The notes under the pieces: generated by a model | What the model was told of the DNA's origin: nothing | Seen by the model: the letters and a program-made list of their open reading frames with translations, nothing else | Database searches by the model: none | Assembly: GCA_014584605.1 (NCBI GenBank) | Contig: JACTMO010000083.1 | Coordinates: 1-64,000, forward strand | Reading direction: 5' to 3' | DNA length: 64,000 bases | Origin: Bacteroidota bacterium | GTDB lineage: Bacteria; Bacteroidota; Bacteroidia; Flavobacteriales_F; PHOS-HE28 | Shown: piece by piece, positions 27,429-36,354 of the stretch | Position numbering within the stretch: position 1 is the stretch's first letter | Layout of the letters: each line of letters opens with the position of its first letter | Program-made: the position numbers and the translations under genes

Positions 27429-28817
27429 TCACCCGCGCACCACGGCCTGCACTTCGTGCACGAAGCGTTGGGCCAGTTCATCGGCTTGTTCCATGGCGGG
27501 GGCTTCGGCATAGACGCGGATGATGGGTTCGGTGTTGCTGCGGCGCAGATGGACCCAGGTGTCGCCGAACTCGATGCGCAGCCCGTCCACCGTGCTGTGG
27601 GGTTGGGCGGCGTGGCGGGCCTGAACGGTGTCCACGACGGCCTGCACATCCACTTCCGGGCGCAGCTCGATCTTGTTCTTGCTCATGAAATAGTCCGGGT
27701 AGCTGCGGCGAAGCGCCAGGCAGCTGCCGCCGCGCCGGGCCAGCAGGGTGAGGAAAAGGGCGATGCCCACGAGCGCGTCGCGGCCGTAGTGCAGCTCGCT
27801 GAGGATCACCCCGCCGTTGCCCTCGCCCCCGATGGGCGCGCTCACCTGCCGCATGCGTTCCACCACGTTCACCTCGCCCACGGCGCTGGCGTGCCGGGTA
27901 CGCCCGTGGCGGACGGCCACATCGTGCAGGGCGCGTGTGCTGCTGAGGTTGCTCACCGTGTCGCCCGGGCGGTGGGCCAGCACGTGGTCGGCGCAGGCCA
28001 CCAGGGTGTACTCCTCGCCGAAGAGGCTGCCGTCCTCGCACACCAGCGCCAGGCGGTCCACGTCGGGGTCCACACTGATGCCCAGGTGGGCCTTGCGCTT
28101 CACCACCTCGGCGCAGAGGTCGGCAAGGTGTTCGGGCAACGGCTCGGGGTTGTGGGGGAAATGGCCGGTAGGTTCGCAGTACAGCTTCACCACCTCCACA
28201 CCGAGGGCCTCGAGCAGCCGGGGTACGGCGATGCCGCCCACGCTGTTCACGGCATCCACCACCACGGTGAACTTCCTGGCCGCGATGGCCTTGACGTCCA
28301 CGAGGTCCAGCTTCAGGATGGCGTCGATGTGCTTTTGCGTCCAGCTGTCGTCCGTGCGCACGCGCCCCAGCCGGTCCACCTCGGCGAAAGTGTAGTCGTC
28401 CTGCCCGGCGATGCGGAGCACCTCGGCCCCTTCGGCCGCGCTGATGAACTCGCCCCTGGCGTTCAGCAGCTTCAGGGCGTTCCATTGCTTGGGGTTGTGG
28501 CTGGCGGTGAGGATGATGCCGGCATCGGCGTCTTCGCCGGGCACGGCCATTTCCACGGTGGGCGTGGTGGCCAGGCCCAGGTCGACGACCTCGAAGCCCA
28601 GGCCCACGAGGGTGCCGCGCACCAGGTCGGCCACCATGGCGCCGCTGAGGCGGGCGTCGCGGCCGAGCACGAGCCGGGGCGCCTCCTTGCCGCTGCGCTG
28701 ACGGATCAGCGTGGCGAACGCGGCGGTGTAACGAACGATGTCCAGGGGCGTGAGGCCTTCGCCGGGGCGCCCCCCGATGGTGCCGCGGATGCCGGAGATG
28801 GAGCGGATGAGCGTCAT
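27429..28817 (-). CDS. glmM: phosphoglucosamine mutase
   Basis: SISGIRGTIGG, GIILTASHNPKQWNALKLL, DPDVDRLALV, FGDTWVHLRRSNTEPIIRVYAEA. Confidence 0.9.
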   Translation of the reverse strand: MTLIRSISGIRGTIGGRPGEGLTPLDIVRYTAAFATLIRQRSGKEAPRLVLGRDARLSGAMVADLVRGTLVGLGFEVVDLGLATTPTVEMAVPGEDADAGIILTASHNPKQWNALKLLNARGEFISAAEGAEVLRIAGQDDYTFAEVDRLGRVRTDDSWTQKHIDAILKLDLVDVKAIAARKFTVVVDAVNSVGGIAVPRLLEALGVEVVKLYCEPTGHFPHNPEPLPEHLADLCAEVVKRKAHLGISVDPDVDRLALVCEDGSLFGEEYTLVACADHVLAHRPGDTVSNLSSTRALHDVAVRHGRTRHASAVGEVNVVERMRQVSAPIGGEGNGGVILSELHYGRDALVGIALFLTLLARRGGSCLALRRSYPDYFMSKNKIELRPEVDVQAVVDTVQARHAAQPHSTVDGLRIEFGDTWVHLRRSNTEPIIRVYAEAPAMEQADELAQRFVHEVQAVVRG

Positions 28818-29087
28818 GCGGTGGATGGGTCCACAGGGCCGGGATGGAACTTCCATGGCCGGGCGTGAGGACCGCAGCAAAGGTGGCCCGGTCGGTGGTC
28901 CGACCGGCGGTCGATCGTCGAGGTCATCAACGGGGTGCTGTGCGCAGCCGCTCCACCCGGCTCCCTGGGTGCGGCTGGGCCGGCGATCGAGGGGGGCCTT
29001 GTTCCTTCCCGCCGTCCGGCCGGCACGGGCCCGATCCCTCCGCGGCCTGTGCATAACCGCTGCGCCACACCCGCCCGCGGCCTGTCG

Positions 29088-29108
29088 GTTCCCTATTTTT
29101 GAGGGAAC
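29088..29108 (+). promoter_or_regulatory. TATTTTTG -7 box inside a perfect palindrome
   Basis: GTTCCCT-ATTTTTG-AGGGAAC; TATTTTTG (29094-29101) matches TAnnTTTG; ATG follows at 29119. Confidence 0.6.
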
Positions 29109-29118
29109 TTTGTCCCGC

Positions 29119-30531
29119 ATGAACGAAGGCCCTTCCCCCCTGCCGGAACGTGAGGACGACCGCGCGGACCATGTGCAGCGCTTCGAGGCGATGCTGAGCC
29201 GGAACGATCACTACTTCTTCGATGTCGAGGAGTTCGAGCTGATCATCGAACACTACCTGGACAACAACGAGCCGAAGAAGGCCCGGCAGGTGCTGGACTA
29301 CGCGCACAAGCAGCACCCGGGGTCGGTGGACCTGCTGTTCTGCGAGGCGCAGGTGCTGATGGGCATGGGCCGCCTGAACCGGGCTCTGGAGGTGCTGGAC
29401 AGCATCGCCAAGCTGGAGCCGTACAACGAGGACGTGCACCTGCACAAGGCCAGCATCCACAGCCAGTTGCGCAACTACCGCAAAGCCATCGAGCACTACC
29501 GCAAGGCGTTGGAGCTGGCGGAGGAGGGGCTGGACGACATCTATCTGGACCTGGCCTTCGAGCACGAGAACTGCGAGCAGTTCGACGAGGCCATCGGCTG
29601 CCTGAAGAAGGCCCTGGAGGTGAACCCCGAGAACGAAGCCGTGCTGTACGAGCTGGCCTACTGCTACGACCTGGCCGAGGCGCACGAGGCCAGCGTGGTG
29701 TTCTTCCGCAACTTCACCAACGAGCACCCGTACAGCTTCGTGGCCTGGTATGACCTGGGGAACGCCCTGGCCAAGCTGGGCCGTTTCGAGGAGAGCAACC
29801 AGGCGCTGGACCTCTGCCTGGCCATCGAGGAGGAGTTCAGTTCGGCCTACTTCAGCAAGGCGCGCAACCTGCTGCACCAGGGCGCCTACGAGGAGGCCAT
29901 CGCCTGCTACCAGGAGACGCTGAACATCGACGGCCCGCAGGCCGTCACCTTCAGCTATATCGGCGAGTGCTACGAGAAGATGGAGCGGCATGAACAGGCC
30001 CTGATCCACTACGACCAGGCGCTGGCGCTGGACCCCGAGTGGGTGGATGCCTGGATCGGCCGCGGGGTGGTGAAGGACTACCAGGGCCGCTCGGCCGAGT
30101 CCATCAAGGACCTGGAGCAGGCCGTGCGCATCGCCCCCGATTCGGGCGATGGCTGGTACTACCTGGCCAACGCCCTGGCACGCGCCGAGCGTTGGGCCGA
30201 CAGCATCAAAGCCTACGAACGGCTGAACGGCATGGAGCCGGAGAGCCTGGACGGCTGGCTGGACCACGCCGACCTGCTGCTGCACCTCAAGGGCCCGGAG
30301 GCCGCACTGGCCAAGCTCCGCGAAGGGGAGCTGGTGCACAAGCTGACGCCGCGCTACAAGTACCGCATGGCCGGCTACCTGTTGCGGTGCGGACGCCAGC
30401 AGCAGGCCCTGCTGGAGTTGGAGGAGGCCCTGATGGCCGACCACGCGGGGCACGTCCAGCTGCTGGAACACCTTCCGGAGGCGGCCTCGATGCCGCAGGT
30501 GATGCACCTGATCGAGCTGTACAAGCGATGA
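29119..30531 (+). CDS. tetratricopeptide repeat protein
   Basis: Serial TPR motifs (KKARQVLDYAHKQHPGSVDLLFCEAQVLMGMGRLNRALEVLDSIAKLEPYN...). Confidence 0.93.
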   Translation: MNEGPSPLPEREDDRADHVQRFEAMLSRNDHYFFDVEEFELIIEHYLDNNEPKKARQVLDYAHKQHPGSVDLLFCEAQVLMGMGRLNRALEVLDSIAKLEPYNEDVHLHKASIHSQLRNYRKAIEHYRKALELAEEGLDDIYLDLAFEHENCEQFDEAIGCLKKALEVNPENEAVLYELAYCYDLAEAHEASVVFFRNFTNEHPYSFVAWYDLGNALAKLGRFEESNQALDLCLAIEEEFSSAYFSKARNLLHQGAYEEAIACYQETLNIDGPQAVTFSYIGECYEKMERHEQALIHYDQALALDPEWVDAWIGRGVVKDYQGRSAESIKDLEQAVRIAPDSGDGWYYLANALARAERWADSIKAYERLNGMEPESLDGWLDHADLLLHLKGPEAALAKLREGELVHKLTPRYKYRMAGYLLRCGRQQQALLELEEALMADHAGHVQLLEHLPEAASMPQVMHLIELYKR

Positions 30532-31349
30532 ACTTCAGCCTGTCGCACATCCCCGCGCGCACGTCCAAACCGCGCGAGGAAGGGCTCACCATGGTGATGG
30601 ACAAGGGCCTGGGCCTGCGCCAGGTGGACGACCTGATCGAGAGCGCGGGCCATCTGATGGACCTGGTGAAGCTGGGCTTTGGCACCAGCTACGTGACACC
30701 CGGGCTGAAGGAGAAGGTGAAGCGGTACACGAAGGCCGGGATCAAGGTCTACCTGGGCGGCACGCTGTTCGAGGCCTTCATCGCACGGGGCCAGTTCGAG
30801 GCCTATCGCCGGTTGCTGGAGGACCTCGGGCTGGAATGCACCGAGGTCAGCGACGGCAGCATCGACCTGCCGCACGACGAGAAGTGCCGTTACATCAATA
30901 TCCTGGCGCAGGACCACACGGTGCTCAGTGAGGTGGGCAGCAAGGAGAGCGGCATCCTGATCAGCCCGGCCCGGTGGGTACGCATGATGAACGCCGAACT
31001 GGAGGCCGGCAGCTGGAAGGTGATCGCCGAGGCGCGCGAGAGCGGCAACGTGGGCATCTACCGGCCCAGCGGGCACGCGCACACCGCCCTGGTGAACCGC
31101 ATCCTGGCCAAGGTCCCGGGGCGCGACATCCTGTGGGAGGCCCCCCAGAAGGCCCAGCAGGTGTGGTTCATCAAGCAGCTCGGTGCCAATGTGAACCTGG
31201 GCAACGTGTCGGCGGAGGAAGTGATCCCCCTGGAGACCTTGCGGCTGGGGCTCCGTGGCGACACCTTCTTCCAGTACCTGCCGGAGGAGGTGGCCGCGAA
31301 ACTGCGGCAGGTGAAGCCGCCGCCACAGGACACCAAGGGCAAGGCCTAA
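30528..31349 (+). CDS. phosphosulfolactate synthase (ComA-like)
   Basis: ATGA-coupled; GLTMVMDKGLGLRQVDDLIESAGHLMDLVKLGFGTSYVTPGLKEKVKRYTKAGIKVYLGGTLFE. Confidence 0.88.
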   Translation: MNFSLSHIPARTSKPREEGLTMVMDKGLGLRQVDDLIESAGHLMDLVKLGFGTSYVTPGLKEKVKRYTKAGIKVYLGGTLFEAFIARGQFEAYRRLLEDLGLECTEVSDGSIDLPHDEKCRYINILAQDHTVLSEVGSKESGILISPARWVRMMNAELEAGSWKVIAEARESGNVGIYRPSGHAHTALVNRILAKVPGRDILWEAPQKAQQVWFIKQLGANVNLGNVSAEEVIPLETLRLGLRGDTFFQYLPEEVAAKLRQVKPPPQDTKGKA

Positions 31350-31416
31350 GAGCCCCGGCCCGGTCGCATCGGTCGCCACAACTTCGCGCCCCGTTCAAGC
31401 CCCCACTGCCCCGCCC

Positions 31417-31734
31417 ATGACCACGATCAGCCCGGAGGAACTGCAGCGCATGCGCCGGTCGGGCATCGACTTCCAGCTCATCGACGTGCGCGAGCCCTAC
31501 GAGGCCGAACGCTGCTCGCTGGGCGGCACCCTGATCCCCCTGGGGGAGATCCTTGACCGGATGGACGAGATCCGGCGCGACCGGCCGGTGGTGCTGCACT
31601 GCCGCACGGGCAACCGGGCCCTGGCCGCGATCACGGCCCTGGAGCGCCGCCACGGATTCACGGGCCTGATCCAGCTGGAGGGCGGCATCCAGGCCTACGC
31701 CGAACGGGTGGACCCCGGGCTGCGCTGCGAGTAG
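31417..31734 (+). CDS. rhodanese-like domain protein
   Basis: FQLIDVREPYEAERCSLGGTLIPLGEI...VVLHCRTGNRA. Confidence 0.92.
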   Translation: MTTISPEELQRMRRSGIDFQLIDVREPYEAERCSLGGTLIPLGEILDRMDEIRRDRPVVLHCRTGNRALAAITALERRHGFTGLIQLEGGIQAYAERVDPGLRCE

Positions 31735-31829
31735 GCACAGTGGGGGCGGCAGGGCCGAAGGAAGCCGGTCAGCACCGCTGACGGCCGTTGAACGACGCCG
31801 TACCTTTGCCCCCTTCCCCGAAAGCACCG

Positions 31830-33293
31830 ATGCCAGCCAGCAGCACCAATACGCACGTCACGTTGAGCCCGGGCCAGAAGGCCCGGAAGATCAACCTGGA
31901 CGCGGACCTGTACGGCACCTTCGCGGAGATCGGGGCGGGCCAGGAAACGGTGCGGCACTTCTTCCGGGCGGGCGGCGCCAGCCAGACCATCGCCAAGGCG
32001 ATGAGCGCCTACGACAAGGACTTCAGCAACGCCATCTACGGCAAGGAGCCGGACAACCGGTTCGTGTGCGAGAGCCGCCTGCGGAACATGCTGCGGCACG
32101 AGTATGGCCTGATGGTGGAGCGCCTCTCGCGCAAGGACCACCCCACCAAGAAGTTCTTCACCTTCGCCAACACCGTGGCCACCAGCACGCTGGACCGGCC
32201 CCACGCGGGGCATGGCTGGATCGGTGTACGCTTCCAGACCGGACCGGACAGGCCCACCAGCGACGTCATCATCCACGTCCGGCTGCACGACCCCGACATC
32301 AGCCTCCAGCAGGAGACCATCGGCGTGATGGGCGTGAACCTGCTTTACGGCTGCCTTTTCCAGCACCACGACCCGCAGGAGCTCATGACCTGCCTGTACG
32401 ACAACGTGAGCCGCCACGTGATCGAGGTGGACATGGTGCAGATGAACGGTCCGGACTTCGCACAGGTGGACAACCGGCTGATGAGCCTGCAGCTGGTGAA
32501 ACGCGGCTACACCGATGCGGTGATCTTCGGCCCCGACGGGCAGAACCTGCAGGCCAGCGAGGTGCTGTACAAGAAGAACATCCTCACCATTCGCGGCAGC
32601 TTCCGCCCGGTGACGAAGGTGAACATCGATATGATCATGAACGGTTATAACATGTTCATCAAGGAGAACCGGGTGGACCGCAGCAATCTACAGGTGCTCT
32701 TCGAGATCACGCTCAACAACCTGCAGGCCGATACGGGCAGCGTGGACGAGAAGGACTTCATCGACCGGGCGGACATCCTGTGCTCCCTGGGGCAGACCGT
32801 GCTGATCAGCAACTACCAGGAGTATTACAAGCTGGTGGAGTACTTCAGCAGGTACACCAAGGCGCGCATGGGCCTGATCATGGGCGTGAACAACCTGATC
32901 GAGGTCTTCAACGAGAAGTACTACCGCCACCTGAACGGCGGCATGCTGGAGGCCTTCGGCATCCTGTTCACGCGCGATCTGAAGATCTACGTGTACCCCA
33001 GCAGGCCCACGGCCGACGTGGAGCTGATGACCACGGCCAACATGCCCGTGCACCCGCGCCTGCAACCGCTGTACGACTACCTGCTGTACAACCGGCGGAT
33101 CGTGGACATCGAGACCTACGACCCCACGGTGCTCCACATCTTCAGTCAGCAGGTGCTGAACATGATCCGCGAAGGGCAGGACAACTGGGAAGGGATGGTG
33201 CCGCCATACGTGGACAACATGATCAAGGACAATCGCCTCTTCGGCTACCGGCCGAAGGGCGCGGTCCGCACGCCGGTGAACGCCAAGGCCTGA
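31830..33293 (+). CDS. conserved Bacteroidota protein of unknown function
   Basis: KINLDADLYGTFAEIGAGQETVRHFFRAGGASQTIAKAMSAYDKDFSNAIYG...; strongly conserved-looking, no catalytic motif recognised; TACCTTTG at 31801-31808. Confidence 0.8.
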   Translation: MPASSTNTHVTLSPGQKARKINLDADLYGTFAEIGAGQETVRHFFRAGGASQTIAKAMSAYDKDFSNAIYGKEPDNRFVCESRLRNMLRHEYGLMVERLSRKDHPTKKFFTFANTVATSTLDRPHAGHGWIGVRFQTGPDRPTSDVIIHVRLHDPDISLQQETIGVMGVNLLYGCLFQHHDPQELMTCLYDNVSRHVIEVDMVQMNGPDFAQVDNRLMSLQLVKRGYTDAVIFGPDGQNLQASEVLYKKNILTIRGSFRPVTKVNIDMIMNGYNMFIKENRVDRSNLQVLFEITLNNLQADTGSVDEKDFIDRADILCSLGQTVLISNYQEYYKLVEYFSRYTKARMGLIMGVNNLIEVFNEKYYRHLNGGMLEAFGILFTRDLKIYVYPSRPTADVELMTTANMPVHPRLQPLYDYLLYNRRIVDIETYDPTVLHIFSQQVLNMIREGQDNWEGMVPPYVDNMIKDNRLFGYRPKGAVRTPVNAKA

Positions 33294-33377
33294 GCGCCAC
33301 GATCCGACGAGACGTGCCGGGGGATCGACGGGACGGTGGGGGGCCGGGCCGGGGCCGATTATCTTGGCCGCGCCGAA

Positions 33378-34625
33378 ATGCATGAAGGGAAGGAATTGTT
33401 GACGCCCGCCGGGAACAGCCGCTCGGCACGGACCCGTCACCCCGCGGTGCGCCCCCTGCCCCACCCGTGGCGCGCCTGGCTCACCCTCAGCAACGACCCG
33501 GACAACACCACGCCCGCCGGGTGGGATGAGCTGCACCGCACCATCTGGGAGGAACTGCGGCTGCCCTTCGCCGACGCGCTCTTTCTGCGGTCGTACAACA
33601 CCGTGCTGCCCGACCAGGTGGACCTGCACGGCAGCCCCGGACTGCTCTCCGCGCACCCGCATGACAGCATCCACACCTGGGGCGATTACATGTTCGCACG
33701 CACCCGGGGCTTCGACCGCAGCGATGCCGAGGCCGCACTGGCCTGGATGGAGCGCATCGGGTTCAAGCCGCGCGTGTGGGTGGACCACAGCCAGTTCACG
33801 GGCAACATGCTGCACCTGCACCGCACCGGCTCGATCCCCGAGTTCCGCGATGCTTCCGGCCATGTGTACCCCAACCCGCTGTACACCCTGGACCTGGTGC
33901 GTGCCGCCGGCGTGCGCTACCTGTGGGACGGCACGGTGACCCCGGTGCTGGGGCAGGACCTTCCTTTGAGCGAACTGACCTATACCCTGGAGCACGCCGG
34001 CGACCGGCGGACCGGGCTGGTCCAGTACGCCCGGCGTCAGGTGCGTTCGGGCCTCCGGCCCGGCACGGTGCCTTCGGCGCGCGATGCCAACCGTGCCTAC
34101 CGTCGCCATCGCTTCCCCGACGGACGCACCCTCTACGTCTTTCAACGCCATGGCCAATGGCCGCTTGCCGATATCGACGGGCTGGGCACCCTGCTGGCCC
34201 CCGAGCGGATGGATGAGCTGGTGCGCCGCGGCGGCGTGTGCATCGCCTACACGCACTTGGGCAAACGCCCAGCCGCACGCATGAACGACCCCAGGCATGT
34301 ACCGCCGCACACACGCAAGGCCTTGGAGCATGTGGCCACCCTCCATCGGCAGGGTCGGCTCATGGTGAGCGGCACGGCCCGCCTCCTGGACCACCTGGTG
34401 ATCCGCGACCACATCGCTGTGGACCTGCAACAACACAAGCTCCATTTCACTGCGGACGGCATCGCCTTCGACCGGATCGGCGCGGAGGAACTGACCGGCC
34501 ATGCCTTCACCTTCGACCTGCCCGCCGAGCCGCGATGGACGGTGCTCGGGACGGATGGCGTGCTGAACCCACGCGTGGAGCAGCACGGGCGCAAAGCGTT
34601 CACCCTTCATTTCGACGCGGCATGA
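33378..34625 (+). CDS. hypothetical protein, possibly polysaccharide deacetylase-like fold
   Basis: FLRSYNTVLPDQVDLHGSPGLLSAHPHDSIHTWGDYMFARTRGF...RVWVDHSQFTGNML; weak family resemblance. Confidence 0.6.
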   Translation: MHEGKELLTPAGNSRSARTRHPAVRPLPHPWRAWLTLSNDPDNTTPAGWDELHRTIWEELRLPFADALFLRSYNTVLPDQVDLHGSPGLLSAHPHDSIHTWGDYMFARTRGFDRSDAEAALAWMERIGFKPRVWVDHSQFTGNMLHLHRTGSIPEFRDASGHVYPNPLYTLDLVRAAGVRYLWDGTVTPVLGQDLPLSELTYTLEHAGDRRTGLVQYARRQVRSGLRPGTVPSARDANRAYRRHRFPDGRTLYVFQRHGQWPLADIDGLGTLLAPERMDELVRRGGVCIAYTHLGKRPAARMNDPRHVPPHTRKALEHVATLHRQGRLMVSGTARLLDHLVIRDHIAVDLQQHKLHFTADGIAFDRIGAEELTGHAFTFDLPAEPRWTVLGTDGVLNPRVEQHGRKAFTLHFDAA

Positions 34626-35425
34626 GCCATCGCGTGGTGCTGCTCACCAACCGTTCCCGAGGGGCCAGAGCCCTGGCGCGTGCGCTGGTGGCCGAAGGTC
34701 TGGACCTGCGCCTGATCGTGGTCGGCAAGGACCCCGTTCCGGAGCGGTCCAAGCGCAGGTTTTTCCGCCTGCTCCGGAGCGTGCTCGGCGACGCCCTGGT
34801 GAACCGTGCAGGAATGCTGTTCCGGGACCCGGCCATGAAGCATGTACTGCGCGTGGAGCGCAGGCTGTTCGAGGAGGCAGACCTCGTGCTGGAGGGCGGG
34901 ATCGCCGCGATGGACCTGCTGCCCGGCTGGCCCGCAGGCCCGCCCCTGCTGGAGGTGGACGACATGAACAAGGCATTCGTGGCCGAACGGCTGCGGGCCG
35001 AAGCGCCGTCCGCCCTGGTGGTTTTCGGCACCGGCATCCTCCGGCGTGTGGTGCTCGACATCGCCCCGGCCATCAACGCCCACACCAGCCTGCTGCCTCA
35101 TTACCGGGGAACACGCAGCGAGTTCTGGCAATGCCGGCACAACGACCCGCAGACGGTGGGCATCACCTTCCACTTGGTGGACGAAGGCGTGGACACCGGC
35201 AGCATCCTGTTCCAGCGACCCACCGCGACCGCCTGGCCCACCACACCCTTCCTCCTCCGCAGCCACAACACCCTGGAGGTGATCCGGCACATGCCCGGCG
35301 CGTTGCGCGCCTACCTGGAAAAGCGGTTGACACCCTTTGCGCAACCGGAAGGGGGGACCACCTACCGCAACCGCGACATCACCTTCGCCGACCGCCAGGC
35401 GCTCTTCGGCTCCCTCGAGCCATGA
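34622..35425 (+). CDS. formyltransferase family protein (Fmt-like catalytic domain)
   Basis: ALVVFGTGILRRVVLDIAPAINAHTSLLPHYRGTRSEFWQCRHNDPQTVGITFHLVDEGVDTGSILFQ. Confidence 0.85.
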   Translation: MSHRVVLLTNRSRGARALARALVAEGLDLRLIVVGKDPVPERSKRRFFRLLRSVLGDALVNRAGMLFRDPAMKHVLRVERRLFEEADLVLEGGIAAMDLLPGWPAGPPLLEVDDMNKAFVAERLRAEAPSALVVFGTGILRRVVLDIAPAINAHTSLLPHYRGTRSEFWQCRHNDPQTVGITFHLVDEGVDTGSILFQRPTATAWPTTPFLLRSHNTLEVIRHMPGALRAYLEKRLTPFAQPEGGTTYRNRDITFADRQALFGSLEP

Positions 35426-36345
35426 ACGGCACGGGACCGGACGCCGTTCAACAACTGGCGGGACACCGGGGACCGGTGTACGCCCTGGGTCTCTGGCAGG
35501 GCCGCTTGTTGAGCGGCAGCGGGGACGGCACGGCGGCGCTGTGGGACCTGGGGACCGGCGATGGCCTCGCGCTGGCGCAGCTGGACCAGGCGGTCTTCTC
35601 GCTTTCCGTGCAGGAGCAGCAGGGCGTGCTTCTGATCGGCACCGAAGGCGGCGAGCTGCATGTGATCGACCTGCACCAACGGCGAGGAACTCAACAGGTC
35701 GTCAAGCATCGGCGCGGCATCTTCCGGATCATCGGGCTCGAGGATGATCGTGTGGCCTGCGCCGCAGGCGACGGTACGCTGTCCGTGTGGAAGCTCCACC
35801 GCGACGGCAACGGGCCCCGGCTGCACCTGCTGCGGCAACTGCCCCTGGCCGAAGGCAAGCTCCGCGATGTGGCCGTGAGCGCCGACGGCCTTCTGCTGGC
35901 CGTGGCCACCGGCGACGGCCCGGTACGGGTGCTGGACAGCCGGGACCTCAACGAACGGCTGACCCTTGCCGGGCATGAAGGAGGCAGCACCAGCCTGGCC
36001 TGGCATCCGGGCAAGGCGGTGCTGCTATCGGGTGGGAAGGATGGTCACATCCGGGCCTGGCACGCGCAGGATGGACGTGCTCTCCTGGCCCAGGCCGCGC
36101 ATCGGGCCGGCATCTATGCCCTGGCCTTCGACCCCGGTGGACGCGCCCTGGCCAGCGCGAGCCGCGACAAGACCGCCAAGCTGTGGACCTCGGTCGGCCT
36201 GGAGCCCAGGGCTCGCATGGACCGCGCCGCCGGGGGGCACACACACAGCGTGAACACCTTGTGCTGGTGGGGCGGCCGGTTGGTCACCGCCGGGGACGAC
36301 CGCCGGGTGCTGGTCTGGCCCGAAGCCATGACCGGCGACCGGTAA
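35422..36345 (+). CDS. WD40 repeat protein
   Basis: Repeated LAGHRGPVYALGLWQGRLLSGSGDGTAALWD-type blades; ATGA overlap with previous CDS. Confidence 0.9.
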   Translation: MNGTGPDAVQQLAGHRGPVYALGLWQGRLLSGSGDGTAALWDLGTGDGLALAQLDQAVFSLSVQEQQGVLLIGTEGGELHVIDLHQRRGTQQVVKHRRGIFRIIGLEDDRVACAAGDGTLSVWKLHRDGNGPRLHLLRQLPLAEGKLRDVAVSADGLLLAVATGDGPVRVLDSRDLNERLTLAGHEGGSTSLAWHPGKAVLLSGGKDGHIRAWHAQDGRALLAQAAHRAGIYALAFDPGGRALASASRDKTAKLWTSVGLEPRARMDRAAGGHTHSVNTLCWWGGRLVTAGDDRRVLVWPEAMTGDR

Positions 36346-36354
36346 CTTGCCGGC

